A program made the position numbers and the translations under genes. From Halostreptopolyspora alba (GTDB taxonomy: Bacteria > Actinomycetota > Actinomycetes > Streptosporangiales > Streptosporangiaceae): a DNA stretch of 37,064 bases. Location: the NCBI GenBank assembly GCA_003725585.1, contig RJMB01000036.1, positions 1 through 37,064 on the forward strand, read 5' to 3'. Below, one piece after another: positions 24,754 through 34,771 of this stretch (position 1 is its first letter; each line of letters opens with the position of its first letter). Under the pieces are notes generated by a model that had not been told where the DNA came from, did no database searches, and saw only the letters and a list, made by a program, of their open reading frames with translations.

Positions 24754-25602
24754 TCAGAACAGGACCGACCTCACGGCGCCCACCTCGTGGAACCCCACAC
24801 TGCCGTAGGCGGCCCGAGCGGGGGCGTTGAAGTCGTTGACGTACAACGTGACCCGCGGGGCGATCTCGGTCAACGCGTACCGCACCACGGCCGCCATCCC
24901 GCTCACAGAGTATCCCCGACCACGTAGCTCCGGGTGTACCCACACCCCCTGGATCTGGCAGGCGTGGGGAGTGACGGCTCCGATCTCGGCCTTGAAGACG
25001 ACGCGCCCGTCCTCGATCCGCGCGAACGACCGCCCGGTGCGTACGAGCTCCTCGACCCGGGCCCGGTACATCGAGCCACCGTCACCGGAGTCGGGAGGGA
25101 CGCCCACCTCCTCGGTGAACATCGCGACACACGCCGGCAGCACGAGCCCGAACTCACTCATCCGTGTCCGCCGCACCAGCGGATCGGGCTCCACGTGGGG
25201 CGGTTCCGAGATCTCCAGCACCGGTTGGCGTTCCCGGATGGCGCGGGCCGGCCCCCAGGAGGGGGCCAGGCGCGCCCACAGGTCACTCACCGCCTCGACC
25301 GGACCGACGATGGAGGAGCAGCGGCGCCCCTGGCCGCGGGCCTGCTCGGAGAAGTGCCGGATCGCGACGGGCCCGGCGTTCACCGGAACCAGGTTGGCAC
25401 CCGAGTAGCACAGCGCGGTCAGCGCACCGCGCTCCACGTATCCCCACAGTTCGGCACCGAGACGGCTACTGTGCAGTCCTGAGGCGCGCAGCCGGGAACT
25501 CACGAAGACATTGCCCACGGGGTCGGCGTCCAGCAGGGCGTACACGGACTCCCGGTCGCGTTCACCGAGCACTCGCACCGCCGAGGTCCGCAGCACCCGC
25601 AT
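24754..25602 (-). CDS. DUF4081 - GNAT N-acetyltransferase
   Basis: This 282-residue protein has an N-terminal DUF4081-type half (VRVLGERDRESVYALLDADP, then NVFVSSRLRASGL) and a C-terminal GNAT domain with acetyl-CoA motif GVWVHPELRGRGYSVSGM and the late beta-bulge region VTLYVNDFNAPARAAYGSVG. The ATG at 25602 is supported by GAGG 4-5 bases upstream. In many actinobacteria, including mycobacteria, a GNAT of this type lies directly after ispG (gcpE), as here. Its acceptor substrate is unknown. An 8-base stem at 25620-25640 separates it from ispG, so it may be partly uncoupled. Confidence 0.92.
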   Translation of the reverse strand: MRVLRTSAVRVLGERDRESVYALLDADPVGNVFVSSRLRASGLHSSRLGAELWGYVERGALTALCYSGANLVPVNAGPVAIRHFSEQARGQGRRCSSIVGPVEAVSDLWARLAPSWGPARAIRERQPVLEISEPPHVEPDPLVRRTRMSEFGLVLPACVAMFTEEVGVPPDSGDGGSMYRARVEELVRTGRSFARIEDGRVVFKAEIGAVTPHACQIQGVWVHPELRGRGYSVSGMAAVVRYALTEIAPRVTLYVNDFNAPARAAYGSVGFHEVGAVRSVLF

Positions 25603-25619
25603 CACCTCACCTGAGAGCC

Positions 25620-25640
25620 GCCCCAGCTGACGGCTGGGGC
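25620..25640 (-). terminator. Short hairpin between ispG and the GNAT gene
   Basis: GCCCCAGC (25620-25627) and GCTGGGGC (25633-25640) are perfect 8-base complements with a 5-base loop, ending 18 bases before the GNAT start codon. It could attenuate transcription from ispG into the GNAT gene or mask its leader. Confidence 0.45.
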
Positions 25641-25779
25641 GCCCCACCTTCCGTCGTCGTTTGGACCGTCACTCGAACGGCTACGATCCTCGCGATTCCA
25701 GACTAATTGACGGAGGTACTGTGGGATGACCGGATCGCCGTACCGGCATGGCGCGCCAGTGTCCGTTCCCCTCCGGAAC

Positions 25780-26937
25780 TCAGCCCGCGACGGTGATGTC
25801 GGGGCTGCCTGACTCGACCCCGGAGTCGCGCATGTCGTCGGCGATACGCATCGCCTCGTCGATCAGGGTCTCGACGATCTTCGACTCGGGCACCGTCTTG
25901 ATCACCTCGCCCTTGACGAAGATCTGGCCCTTGCCGTTGCCGGATGCCACCCCGAGGTCGGCGTCACGGGCCTCGCCCGGCCCGTTGACGACACAGCCCA
26001 TCACCGCCACCCGCAGCGGGACGTCCATCCCCTCGAGCCCGGCGGTAACCTCGTTGGCCAGGGCGTAGACGTCGACCTGGGCCCGGCCGCAGCTCGGGCA
26101 GGACACGATCTCCAGGCTTCGGTCGCGCAACCCCAGCGACTCCAGGATCTGGGTGCCGACCTTGACCTCCTCGGCCGGTGGCGAGGACAACGACACCCGG
26201 ATGGTGTCCCCGATCCCCTCGGCGAGCAGCGCACCGAACGCCACCGACGACTTGATCGTGCCCTGGAAGGCCGGGCCTGCCTCGGTAACGCCGAGATGCA
26301 GCGGGTACTCGCACTGCTGGGCCAGCTGCCGGTAGGCGTTGATCATGACGACCGGGTCGTTGTGCTTGACCGAGATCTTGAGGTCGCGGAAGCCGTGCTC
26401 CTCGAACAGCGAGCACTCCCACAGCGCCGACTCCGCCAGCGCCTCGGGCGTGGCCTTGCCGTGCTTGGCCAACAGGCGCTTGTCCAACGAGCCGGCGTTC
26501 ACCCCGATCCGGATGGGGATACCAGCCTCACTCGCGGCCGTGGCGATCTCGCCGACACGGTCGTCGAACTTCTTGATGTTGCCCGGGTTCACCCGGACCG
26601 CGGCACACCCGGCCTCGATCGCCGCGAACACGTACTTCGGCTGGAAGTGGATGTCGGCGATGACCGGGATCTGGGACTTTCGGGCGATGACGGGCAGCGC
26701 TTCGGCGTCGTCGTTCGTGGGAACGGCCACCCGCACGATCTGGCAGCCGCTCGCCGTGAGCTCGGCGATCTGCTGCAGCGTGGAGTTGATGTCGGAGGTA
26801 ACGGTCGTCGTCATCGACTGCACGGAGATGGGGGCGTCCCCACCGACGGGGACATTGCCGACCATGACCTGCCGCGATTTGCGCCGCTGCGCTACAGGCT
26901 GCGGCCGGGCGGCGGGAATACCAAGATCAACGGTCAC
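25780..26937 (-). CDS. ispG: 4-hydroxy-3-methylbut-2-enyl diphosphate synthase (flavodoxin/ferredoxin)
   Basis: This 385-residue iron-sulfur enzyme (also called GcpE) converts MEcPP to HMBPP, the sixth step of the non-mevalonate isoprenoid pathway. The N-terminal TIM-barrel part has the signatures [20 protein letters not shown] and [19 protein letters not shown]; the C-terminal cluster-binding part has [16 protein letters not shown] and [20 protein letters not shown], giving three Cys and one Glu for a 4Fe-4S cluster. The start is the GTG at 26937, with GAGGTGA at normal distance; longer in-frame starts lack support. It follows the site-2 protease gene with a 168-base gap. Confidence 0.95.
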   Translation of the reverse strand: MTVDLGIPAARPQPVAQRRKSRQVMVGNVPVGGDAPISVQSMTTTVTSDINSTLQQIAELTASGCQIVRVAVPTNDDAEALPVIARKSQIPVIADIHFQPKYVFAAIEAGCAAVRVNPGNIKKFDDRVGEIATAASEAGIPIRIGVNAGSLDKRLLAKHGKATPEALAESALWECSLFEEHGFRDLKISVKHNDPVVMINAYRQLAQQCEYPLHLGVTEAGPAFQGTIKSSVAFGALLAEGIGDTIRVSLSSPPAEEVKVGTQILESLGLRDRSLEIVSCPSCGRAQVDVYALANEVTAGLEGMDVPLRVAVMGCVVNGPGEARDADLGVASGNGKGQIFVKGEVIKTVPESKIVETLIDEAMRIADDMRDSGVESGSPDITVAG

Positions 26938-26954
26938 GCGTTTCACCTCGTGGA

Positions 26955-26974
26955 CCACCGGGGGTAACCGGTGG
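26955..26974 (-). terminator. Short hairpin in the leader of ispG
   Basis: CCACCGG (26955-26961) and CCGGTGG (26968-26974) form a 7-base stem with a 6-base loop, 17 bases upstream of the ispG start. It may be the rseP terminator/attenuator. Weak evidence. Confidence 0.3.
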
Positions 26975-27105
26975 CGTCGTTGGTTCGTCAGCAGAAGAGC
27001 CGGAGCACAGCACACCCCGGCCGGATATCGACGGGAGAACCCGTTTTCCACGGGCAGTGCCCAGAATACCCCTACGTACCTCCTGACGTGGCTGTTTCAC
27101 CCGAT

Positions 27106-28461
27106 TCAGCCCAACAGCCGGACCGGATTGACGATGTCGGCGACCAGCACGACCAGGCTGAACAGAACGAAGACCAACATGACCACATAGGCCAACGGCA
27201 TGAGCTTGACCACGTCGAACGGCCCGGGGTCGGGACGCCGGAGCAGCCCGGCCAGCTTGCGACGGAGGGACTCCCACAGGGCCCCGAAGATGTGACCGCC
27301 GTCGAGCGGCAGCAGCGGCAGCATGTTGAACGCGAACAGGAACAGGTTGACGCTGGCCAGCAGGTTCAACATGATCGCGGCACGGTCGACCAGGGGAAGC
27401 GGCTGGGACATCACCTCGCCACCGATGCGCGAGACGCCGACCACACCTATGGGGGAGTCGGCGTTGCGCTGTTCGCCCAGGAAGGCCGCGCCGAACAGGT
27501 CGGGCATCTTGGAGGGCAGGCGGACGATGGCCTCACCAACGGCCACCAAGGTGTCACCCATGTAGACGGCGGTCTCCGCGACGCTCATCGCCTGGCGCTC
27601 GGTGGCGAAGGTGATGCCGAGGAAACCGACGGTCTCGGTCTCGGGGATCATCCGACCCTCGTCGTCGAAGACCTCCCGGCCGTTCTCGTCGGTCCGGTAG
27701 ATGATCTCGCCGTCCTCGTCGCGGGCCGGAAGCTCGTTCTCGACCAGGTCCGGTTCCAGCGTGACCGTCTCGCCGCCCCGCTCGACCCGTATCTCGGTCG
27801 GGCCGGTGTGCTCGCGAAGCTCCTGGCTCGCGGACTGCCAGTCGGGGGTCGGAGTTCCGGCGACCTCCACGATGCGGTCACCGGGCCGCACGCCGGCCGC
27901 GGCCGCCGGGGTGGGATCGGCGTCCTCGGGACACTCGCCGGTGGCCTCCTCCGCGACGACCATGCACTCGGAGACGGTGCCGACCTCGCTGGTCCTCTCG
28001 TTGACCCCGATTCCCATCAGAACCGTGCTGAAGAGCAACACGGCCAGGATCAGGTTCATCACCGGGCCGGCGGCCATGACGATGATCCGCTTCCACGGGG
28101 CCCGGGTGTAGAAGAGCCGCCCCTCGTCGCCGGGGCGCTGTTCGGCGTTGTACGCCTCGCGCGCGTCCTCGATCATCGTGCGCCAGCGCGAGAGTGGCCT
28201 GTCCGAGGTGTCTTTCACCTCACTGGGCGGAGCCATGCCGACCATACGCACGTAGCCGCCGAGCGGGATCAGCTTGACCCCGTACTCGGTCTCGCCCCGA
28301 CGTTTGGACCACAGCGTCTTGCCGAAGCCGACCATGTACTCGGTACAGCGGACTCCGAACATCTTCGCCGTGGCGAGGTGACCAAGCTCATGCCAGGCGA
28401 ACGAGAGGAGCAGCCCGAGGAAGAGAAGAACGATTCCCAGCGTGGTCAGTAACGCGACCAT
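27106..28461 (-). CDS. rseP: Site-2 membrane metalloprotease (RseP/Rip1 family, M50)
   Basis: This 451-residue intramembrane protease cleaves transmembrane anti-sigma factors or other membrane proteins. The zinc motif HELGH is at 24-28 in the first membrane helix; a second-metal motif region FNMLPLLPLDGGHIFG is near residue 380; and there is a PDZ-like domain in between (VRPGDRIVEVAGTP). It has the periplasmic acidic insert typical of actinobacterial forms (RDEDGEIIYRTDENG). The ATG at 28461 has GAGGAGAGG just upstream. It begins 10 bases after dxr, so dxr and rseP are one transcript, as in Mycobacterium tuberculosis, where the homolog Rip1 controls several sigma factors. Confidence 0.94.
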   Translation of the reverse strand: MVALLTTLGIVLLFLGLLLSFAWHELGHLATAKMFGVRCTEYMVGFGKTLWSKRRGETEYGVKLIPLGGYVRMVGMAPPSEVKDTSDRPLSRWRTMIEDAREAYNAEQRPGDEGRLFYTRAPWKRIIVMAAGPVMNLILAVLLFSTVLMGIGVNERTSEVGTVSECMVVAEEATGECPEDADPTPAAAAGVRPGDRIVEVAGTPTPDWQSASQELREHTGPTEIRVERGGETVTLEPDLVENELPARDEDGEIIYRTDENGREVFDDEGRMIPETETVGFLGITFATERQAMSVAETAVYMGDTLVAVGEAIVRLPSKMPDLFGAAFLGEQRNADSPIGVVGVSRIGGEVMSQPLPLVDRAAIMLNLLASVNLFLFAFNMLPLLPLDGGHIFGALWESLRRKLAGLLRRPDPGPFDVVKLMPLAYVVMLVFVLFSLVVLVADIVNPVRLLG

Positions 28462-28471
28462 GTACCTCTCC

Positions 28472-29728
28472 TCATGCGGTCCGGGCGACCATCTCCCGGG
28501 CACGTGTCCGGGCCCATTCGTCGGCGGCGTAGACATCGGTCAGCGTCGTGCCCGCTGTACCCACCCATTGGTGTTCTGAGACTACCCGCGCGACTGTGTC
28601 CACGATCGCGGTGAACGCGAGCCTTCCCCCGAGGAACGCGTCGACCGCCTCCTCGTTGGCCGCGTTGTAGGCGGCCGGTGCCGTTCCACCGGTCACGCCG
28701 ACCTCCCGCGCCAGCGCCACAGCCGGGAACGCCTCCACATCCAGGGGTTCGAATGTCCAGGTATGCACTTTAGTCCAGTCCACGGCCGGCGCCGCCGGGT
28801 TGACCCGATGTGGCCAGTTGATGCCGTAGGCGATCGGGATACGCATGCTCGGCGGGCTCGCCTGGGCGAGCGTCGAGCCGTCGGTGTACTCGACCATCGA
28901 GTGGATCACCGACTGCGGGTGGACCACCACCTCCAGCCGGTCGAAGGGGACGTCGAAGAGCAGGTTGGCCTCGATCACCTCCAACCCCTTGTTGACCAGG
29001 GTGGCCGAGTTCACCGTGATAACCGGACCCATGTCCCAGGTGGGGTGGTTCAGTGCCTCGCGCGGGCTCACCCCGTCCAGCTCGGTGCGGGAGCGCCCGC
29101 GGAACGGCCCGCCGCTGGCGGTGATGACCAGCCTGCGCACCTCGTCCAATGCGGCGTTGACCTGGCCCTGGGCCAGGCTGGTGAGCTCGGCGGGCCGGGC
29201 GCGCGGATAGCACTGCGCCAGCGCGAAGTGCTCGGAGTCAACGGGCACGATCTGTCCCGGCTGGGCGGCCGCGCGCACCAGTGGCCCACCGATGATGAGC
29301 GACTCCTTGTTGGCGAGCGCGAGCAGCCGACCAGCCCGCAACGCGGCCAGCGTCGCCTCCAGGCCGAGCGCGCCGGTGATCCCGTTGAGGACGACGTCGC
29401 ACGGCCAGCCCGCCATCTCGGCGACGCCCTCGGCCCCGGTGAGCACCTTGGCGGCGTGCCCCCGCTCACTCAGTCGCCGCGTGAGCTCGGTCCCCTTGGT
29501 CGGGTCGGCGATCGCGACCGTCTCCACCCCGAGCCGGCACACCTGCTCGGCGAGAACGTCGACGCGCCCGCCCCCCGCGGCGAGACCGGCCACCCGGAAC
29601 CGGCCGGGATGGTCGGTGATCAGGTCGACGGCCTGGGTGCCGATCGATCCGGTGGATCCCAGGATCACCACCTCGCGCGGCCGTTCGTGGGAGGTGTCAT
29701 GAGCAAGGAACTGTTCCGCTATTCGCAC
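28472..29728 (-). CDS. dxr: 1-deoxy-D-xylulose 5-phosphate reductoisomerase
   Basis: This 418-residue enzyme makes MEP from DXP with NADPH and is the target of fosmidomycin. It has the NADPH-binding motif [18 protein letters not shown], the substrate/metal region [13 protein letters not shown] and [23 protein letters not shown], then [17 protein letters not shown] and [13 protein letters not shown], and a C-terminal helical domain. The start is the GTG at 29728, preceded by a G-run; it gives about 19 residues before the Rossmann strand, slightly long. dxr is the first gene of a minus-strand group dxr-rseP-ispG-GNAT and diverges from a secreted protease. Confidence 0.95.
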   Translation of the reverse strand: MRIAEQFLAHDTSHERPREVVILGSTGSIGTQAVDLITDHPGRFRVAGLAAGGGRVDVLAEQVCRLGVETVAIADPTKGTELTRRLSERGHAAKVLTGAEGVAEMAGWPCDVVLNGITGALGLEATLAALRAGRLLALANKESLIIGGPLVRAAAQPGQIVPVDSEHFALAQCYPRARPAELTSLAQGQVNAALDEVRRLVITASGGPFRGRSRTELDGVSPREALNHPTWDMGPVITVNSATLVNKGLEVIEANLLFDVPFDRLEVVVHPQSVIHSMVEYTDGSTLAQASPPSMRIPIAYGINWPHRVNPAAPAVDWTKVHTWTFEPLDVEAFPAVALAREVGVTGGTAPAAYNAANEEAVDAFLGGRLAFTAIVDTVARVVSEHQWVGTAGTTLTDVYAADEWARTRAREMVARTA

Positions 29729-29834
29729 CCCCCCATTGTCCCGCACCCGCCAACCGGACATCGGCCTTCGCGGAGCACGGGGCATGCCCACCACGCCCAA
29801 AATCACCCAAGGTGCGCACTCAGTTACGGTGAGT

Positions 29835-30893
29835 ATGAGAAGCTCACGTGCTATGACCGTATCCAGCACGTCGACGCTTCTCAGCCCGATCGTCGCGGCC
29901 ACGCTCATACTGACCGGCCCGCTGGCCGCGGAAGCAGCGACCGCCCACCCAACCACGCGCGATGCCCCGCGAACCGCGAGCGGGGCGGCTCTCTCCGGGG
30001 CACGGGACGCGCCCACATCCGCGGACACCGGCGGTGTGGTCCGGCAGTCCGGACCGGACGGCGCCGAGCGCCAAAGCGTGCTCGACTACTGGACCACCGA
30101 GCGCATGCGAACCGCGCGCCCGTTGAGCCCGGTGACCCGGGGGACGCCCCCCGGACCAGGGAGCCCCCGAAGGGACACGCGGGGCGCCCCGCGGAGTGTG
30201 ACGGGCCACCAAAGCACCGGACAGCGGTGGACCTCCGGAGGCGCTGTCACCCGCACGACCGGCAGGGTCTTCCTCACCGTCGACGGGCGCGACCTCACCT
30301 GCTCGGCCACAGTGATCCCGGCCGAGAACCGCGACACCGTCATCACAGCCGGACACTGCCTCAAGGACGGAACCGGCTCCTGGGCCAGCAACTGGACCTT
30401 CGTCCCCGGCTACGACGATGGGGAGGCGCCCTACGGGCGCTACGTCGCCCGCGAGACGCTCGTCCCCGAGCAGTGGTCCACCGAGGCAGACGACAGCTTC
30501 GACTTCGGCATGGCCGTGCTGCACACATCGGACAGCGACGACCATGTGCAGGACCGGACGGGGGCACAGCGCATCGCGTTCGGCGAGTCCCCCGGGCAGT
30601 GGACCTACGCGTTCGGCTACCCCTCGACCGGCGGGTTCGAGGGGCGCGGACTGCGCTACTGCTCGGGCCGCCCCGAAGCCGACCAACGGGGTACCACCGC
30701 CAGCGGCATGCCCTGCGACATGACCGAAGGGTCCAGCGGCGGCCCCTGGCTCACCGACTTCGATCCCTCCAGTGGGAAGGGAACGGTCACCTCGGTGATC
30801 AGCTTCAAGTACGCCGACGACTCCTCGGTCCAGTACGGCACGCGGCTCGGGGACGAGGCCAACCGGCTGTACGAGCGGGCGACCGGGCTGTGA
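29835..30893 (+). CDS. Secreted trypsin-like serine protease (S1 family)
   Basis: This 352-residue protein starts with a signal peptide ([20 protein letters not shown], hydrophobic core [14 protein letters not shown]). A long Arg/Pro/Thr-rich pro-region follows, up to about residue 140. The protease domain has the catalytic triad: His174 in VITAGHC, Asp223 in [10 protein letters not shown] and Ser301 in EGSSGGPWL, plus a Cys pair around LRYCSG/MPCDM. This is the V8/glutamyl-endopeptidase-like or trypsin-like layout common in actinomycete secreted proteases. ATG 29835 is chosen; a GTG at 29829 and an ATG at 29853 are alternatives. It diverges from dxr and ends before a strong terminator. Confidence 0.9.
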   Translation: MRSSRAMTVSSTSTLLSPIVAATLILTGPLAAEAATAHPTTRDAPRTASGAALSGARDAPTSADTGGVVRQSGPDGAERQSVLDYWTTERMRTARPLSPVTRGTPPGPGSPRRDTRGAPRSVTGHQSTGQRWTSGGAVTRTTGRVFLTVDGRDLTCSATVIPAENRDTVITAGHCLKDGTGSWASNWTFVPGYDDGEAPYGRYVARETLVPEQWSTEADDSFDFGMAVLHTSDSDDHVQDRTGAQRIAFGESPGQWTYAFGYPSTGGFEGRGLRYCSGRPEADQRGTTASGMPCDMTEGSSGGPWLTDFDPSSGKGTVTSVISFKYADDSSVQYGTRLGDEANRLYERATGL

Positions 30894-30898
30894 CACCA

Positions 30899-30936
30899 GC
30901 GCTGGTCGCGGCGCTGCGGGACGCCGCGACCAGCGC
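30899..30936. terminator. Bidirectional terminator between the protease and gltS-type genes
   Basis: GCGCTGGTCGCGGCG (30899-30913) and its complement (30922-30936) form a perfect 15-base stem with an 8-base loop, in the 50-base gap between convergent stops. Confidence 0.8.
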
Positions 30937-30943
30937 CCAGGGG

Positions 30944-32386
30944 TCAGTCGCCCCCGCGCTCCGCGGCCCGCCCGCTCACCGGGGTGCCACGGCGGCCGAA
31001 GTACAGCAGACCCGACGCCAACGAGATCACCAACAGCGCGGCCATGCCGATGAGCAGGCCGTACGGACCGTACTGCGCGATCAGCGGGATCGCGAGCGCG
31101 GTGATCAGACCGCCGCCGAAGAACGGTTCCAGCGCGAGCTGCTTGTACCCGAACGCGGGATAGGCCGGGGTGCGCAGGTCCGGGTCGGCGATGCGCAGCA
31201 GGATCAGTCCGGTCGCCGTGACGCCCAGGGACTGGCCCATGTCACCGATGCCCCGCTCGAACCAGTAGTCCGGGATCATCCGCCGGGCCAGGAACACGAA
31301 CGCGAGCAGCGACCACCCAACGCCGGTGACGATCAGCAGCACGAACGGGAGCCAGTTCGCGGCGATCACCTGGAGCGAGAGCGTGGCCAGGGCGGAGATG
31401 ATCAGAATGTCCAGCGCGAAGCCCTGCAACCGTTCGATCATCTGCCGGTCGACCACGTCCTGCCGGTCGAAGCGGTCGATGACCAGCTGGACCACGATCC
31501 CGCCCAGCATGGCCAGCGGGAACAGCGGTACGTAGGAGAACAGCTCGATGGTGTCGATCCAGAGCCGGGCCTCCAGCCACTGGAGCGCCGACAACATCAG
31601 CTGCCCGACCAGCACCGCGATCGCGATCACACCGAAGTGCAGCGCCAGCGGCTCCACGGAGGAGGGGTGCACGGTCAGCGTCGCGGCCGCGCGCCGGTTC
31701 TCCTTCTCGACCAGCCCCATCTGCTCGGAGACCGACGGGGTGGCGCCCCTGCGCAGCTCCCTGGTTCTGCCGGTACGGACACCCCAGTTGATCAGGATGA
31801 TGCCGAAGATGATGCCGGACAACAGGCCCACGGTCGCCATCCCGAGCGCGAGGTCCTGCCCCTCGGGGAACCCGGCCTCCTCGAACGTGCCACCGAGGCC
31901 CGCCGCGGTTCCGTGGCCTCCCTCGAAACCGATCTCGATCAACGCGCCGGTCAGCGGCGGCAACCCGAACACCGGGCCGAGCACCAGCACCGCGAGCAGC
32001 AGCCCCAGCACGTACTGGCCACTGGCCAGAGCGGCGCCGAACGCGATCTGTGGCCCGGCGAGCCGTCCCGCCTCACTGGGACGCGGAAGCCGGTTCCCGA
32101 GGAACAGAGCGGCGAACACCACCGAGATCAACAGGCCGGGAAGCGACTCCCAGACCTCGAGGACATCCGGGGTGAACAGCCCGGCCTCGGCGAGCCCGTC
32201 CAAACCCACCAGGGGCGCCACCCGCCCCAGCGCCTCAGGGCCAAGAATCAGCGCGATACCGCCGCCAATGATCGAGCTGGGAATGAACAGCCGCTGTGAG
32301 AGTCGCCACTTCACCCGGACGAGCTTGGCGACCAGCAGCAGCAACCCCAGCAGCAGGAGCGAAAAACCGATGGTCTCGGGGGACAT
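30944..32386 (-). CDS. Sodium/glutamate symporter family (GltS) transporter
   Basis: This 480-residue membrane protein has about 10-12 hydrophobic segments. The duplicated re-entrant motif of GltS is visible as EGGHGTAAGLGGTFEEAGF in the first half and GDMGQSLGVTATGLILLR in the second half. The family takes up glutamate with Na+. The long central loop (GRTRELRRGATPSVSEQMGL) is cytoplasmic in the family. The ATG at 32386 is preceded by GGAGAGG. Substrate identity is inferred from the family and may differ in actinobacteria. Confidence 0.85.
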   Translation of the reverse strand: MSPETIGFSLLLLGLLLLVAKLVRVKWRLSQRLFIPSSIIGGGIALILGPEALGRVAPLVGLDGLAEAGLFTPDVLEVWESLPGLLISVVFAALFLGNRLPRPSEAGRLAGPQIAFGAALASGQYVLGLLLAVLVLGPVFGLPPLTGALIEIGFEGGHGTAAGLGGTFEEAGFPEGQDLALGMATVGLLSGIIFGIILINWGVRTGRTRELRRGATPSVSEQMGLVEKENRRAAATLTVHPSSVEPLALHFGVIAIAVLVGQLMLSALQWLEARLWIDTIELFSYVPLFPLAMLGGIVVQLVIDRFDRQDVVDRQMIERLQGFALDILIISALATLSLQVIAANWLPFVLLIVTGVGWSLLAFVFLARRMIPDYWFERGIGDMGQSLGVTATGLILLRIADPDLRTPAYPAFGYKQLALEPFFGGGLITALAIPLIAQYGPYGLLIGMAALLVISLASGLLYFGRRGTPVSGRAAERGGD

Positions 32387-33115
32387 CAACACCTCTCCAT
32401 CGAAGTAGCGAAACGGACCGCGACCGTGCCCGCGCACACGGGTGAGGGGTTCCCAGAAGCCACCACGGCGTGTCGCTCCGGGCGCCCCGGCCCGGCGACG
32501 ACGGTCATTTCACGCATCGACCTCACCCTGGCTCCGGAATTCGCACGAAAACCAAGAAAACGGCCATTTCGACACGAATTCCGCGACGAAATCCCACGAA
32601 TCCCACTCCCGAAGAAGAAGCCAACCCCACGACGTGGGGATCGAGCATCACGGAATTCTTGGACGGATGCTCGGGCAGGAACACCCCTCGCCGGGCGCCC
32701 GGCACCCGAACCAACGATCCGGTGGTAAAGCGGCGGCTCCGACAACCGGAACCACGTTGACCGGACAACGCGCGACGCGGGTCCCGTAAGGCGGGTTCCC
32801 CTCGCACGACACCGTTACGCCGGAATCCCGCGCGATGTGCGCGCGGTCACGAGAGAACCACCCCCCACGTCGCGATCGTGGGATCGATTTTCTCACGACG
32901 GGTCAGACGATCCGGGGTCCCGACGCGCCTTGGCACCGGTCATCGCCATTCCAGCGCCACCGCCGAGCCCGCCGCGCCTCGGGCACCGCGTCGAACCCAC
33001 CCGGAATCCCGCGAAGCGTGAATTCCACAGAAACACGTGTGACCGCGGGACATCCGGGCGCGGTGCCAGTAGGTTTCCTCCCGGCACCCACGACTTCTCG
33101 GAGGAGAGATCCCCA
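32387..33115. other. 729-base region without a recognised gene
   Basis: The section 32530-32660 is clearly AT-richer than the rest and contains a 6-base stem CCCCAC/GTGGGG at 32625-32639 and several GAATTC-like and CACGAA motifs. Frames open here give Pro/Arg-rich products. The region should hold the promoters of gltS-type gene (left) and dacB (right). A frame continuous with dacB up to 32837 is judged non-coding because the real start at 33116 has a strong ribosome site. Confidence 0.45.
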
Positions 33116-34720
33116 ATGCCGATCGCCTCCCGAATCCTCGGCCTCGGCCGGCCGGCCGCGAGCCTCACGCCGGCCGGCCTCACCACGGCCGTCCTCCTCG
33201 TCGCGCTGACGGCGCCGGCCGCGGCGACCGATGTCGCCAGCGGTGTGGCCGACATGCGCGAGGACCTCGACGCTCTCCTGGACTCCCCCGAGCTCGCGGG
33301 CGCGACCTCTGGCGTCGTGGTACGCAGCCTCGACACGGGCAACCTCCTCTACGAGCGCAACGCCGACACCGCCCTGACCCCCGCGTCCAACATGAAGCTC
33401 CTCACGTCAGCGGCCGCCCTCGACGTGCTCGGGCCGGACCACACCTTCGAGACCACCGTCACGGCCGACGAGGAGCCCACGAGCGGTGTGGTCGAGGGCG
33501 ACCTCTACCTGACCGGGACCGGAGACCCGAGCCTCACGAGTGACGCCTTCGACGCGCTGGCCGCCGAGGTCGCCGACAGCGGTGTGACCGAGGTGGCCGG
33601 CGACCTGTTGGCCGACGACACCTATTTCGACGCGCAACGACTGCACCCCGACTGGGAGAGCGCCGACGAGCCCTACTACTACGCGGCGCAGATCTCGGCG
33701 CTGACCGTGGCCGCCAACGACGATCTCGACACCGGGGTCGTCAATGTCACCGCGACCCCTGGCACGCACAGCGGCGCACCGGTGGACACTCGCCTGGAAC
33801 CCGCCGCCGACAACCTGAGCCTCAGCAACGAAGCGCGCACCGGACCCCCCGACAGCGAAACGACCGTCGACGTCAGCCGCGATCCGGGCACCAACCAGTT
33901 CACCGCGACCGGCTCGCTGCCCGCGGGTGGTCCGGAGTACAGCACCCTGCGCACCGTTCACGAACCCACCGACCACGCCGCCCATCTCCTCGCCGACGCC
34001 CTCGAGGACAACGGTGTGAGAGTGCGCGGCGACGTCGACCGGGGCACCGCCCCCACCGGCGCCGCGGAGCTCGCCGTCGCCGAGTCGGCCGAACTGTCCG
34101 AACTGCTGGCGCCGTTCATGAAACTTTCGAACAACGGACACGCCGAGATCCTGGTGAAGACCATGGGACACGAGTCCGCCGGTGAGGGCACGTGGGCCGC
34201 GGGTCTCGCCGAGATGGCGTCGGCGCTCGAGCGGATCGGTGTCGAGCTGGACGCGCACGAGCTCAGCGACGGCTCAGGACTGGCCCGCAGCAACCAGCTG
34301 ACCGCCACCACAGTGGCCAGTGTGCTGCGCACCGCCCCCGATGAGCCGTGGTTCACCTCCTGGGAACGGTCGCTACCGGTCGCCGGGGCCGAGGACCGCA
34401 TGACGGGCGGCACCCTCAGTGGACGCATGCGCGGCACACCCGCCGAGGGCAACGTGCGCGCCAAGACCGGGACTCTGACCGGGGTCAGCGCGCTGTCCGG
34501 CTACGTGACCGGTGCCGGCGGCGAGGATCTGGCGTTCGCGGTGCTCAACAACGGCTTCGAGGGCGCCGCGCCACGTGGCGTCCAGGACGCCATCGCCGTC
34601 CGGCTCGCCGAGTTCTCTCGCGGTACCACCACGAGCGGCCGACCCGCCCCCATCGCTCAGCGCGCGCCGGCCAGCGGGACCGCGAGCGAACTCGAATGCA
34701 GCTGGGCCGGAACCTGCTGA
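33116..34720 (+). CDS. dacB: D-Ala-D-Ala carboxypeptidase/endopeptidase, PBP4 type
   Basis: This 534-residue exported penicillin-binding protein trims peptidoglycan stem peptides. A signal peptide is at the N-terminus (LTTAVLLVALTAPAAA). The catalytic motifs are SNMK with Ser91 and Lys94, SNN at 338-340 and KTG at 450-452. Between motifs 1 and 2 lies the large insert characteristic of the PBP4/S13 family. GGAGGAGAGA precedes the ATG at 33116. The C-terminus is unusual in ending ELECSWAGTC, with two cysteines. It is followed after 51 bases by an unrelated gene. Confidence 0.92.
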   Translation: MPIASRILGLGRPAASLTPAGLTTAVLLVALTAPAAATDVASGVADMREDLDALLDSPELAGATSGVVVRSLDTGNLLYERNADTALTPASNMKLLTSAAALDVLGPDHTFETTVTADEEPTSGVVEGDLYLTGTGDPSLTSDAFDALAAEVADSGVTEVAGDLLADDTYFDAQRLHPDWESADEPYYYAAQISALTVAANDDLDTGVVNVTATPGTHSGAPVDTRLEPAADNLSLSNEARTGPPDSETTVDVSRDPGTNQFTATGSLPAGGPEYSTLRTVHEPTDHAAHLLADALEDNGVRVRGDVDRGTAPTGAAELAVAESAELSELLAPFMKLSNNGHAEILVKTMGHESAGEGTWAAGLAEMASALERIGVELDAHELSDGSGLARSNQLTATTVASVLRTAPDEPWFTSWERSLPVAGAEDRMTGGTLSGRMRGTPAEGNVRAKTGTLTGVSALSGYVTGAGGEDLAFAVLNNGFEGAAPRGVQDAIAVRLAEFSRGTTTSGRPAPIAQRAPASGTASELECSWAGTC

Positions 34721-34771
34721 CCCGCCAAGACCTCACACCGGTGACCGGGCCGGGCCAGTAGGCTGGTCCCG

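Noticed and set aside
26971-28452. 493-codon plus-strand ORF
   Set aside because: Antisense shadow of the site-2 protease gene, with Gln/His/Asp-rich non-protein-like composition.
28763-32299. 1178-codon plus-strand ORF
   Set aside because: It is antisense to dxr and the GltS-type gene and crosses the protease gene in another frame; composition is that of a GC-rich shadow frame.
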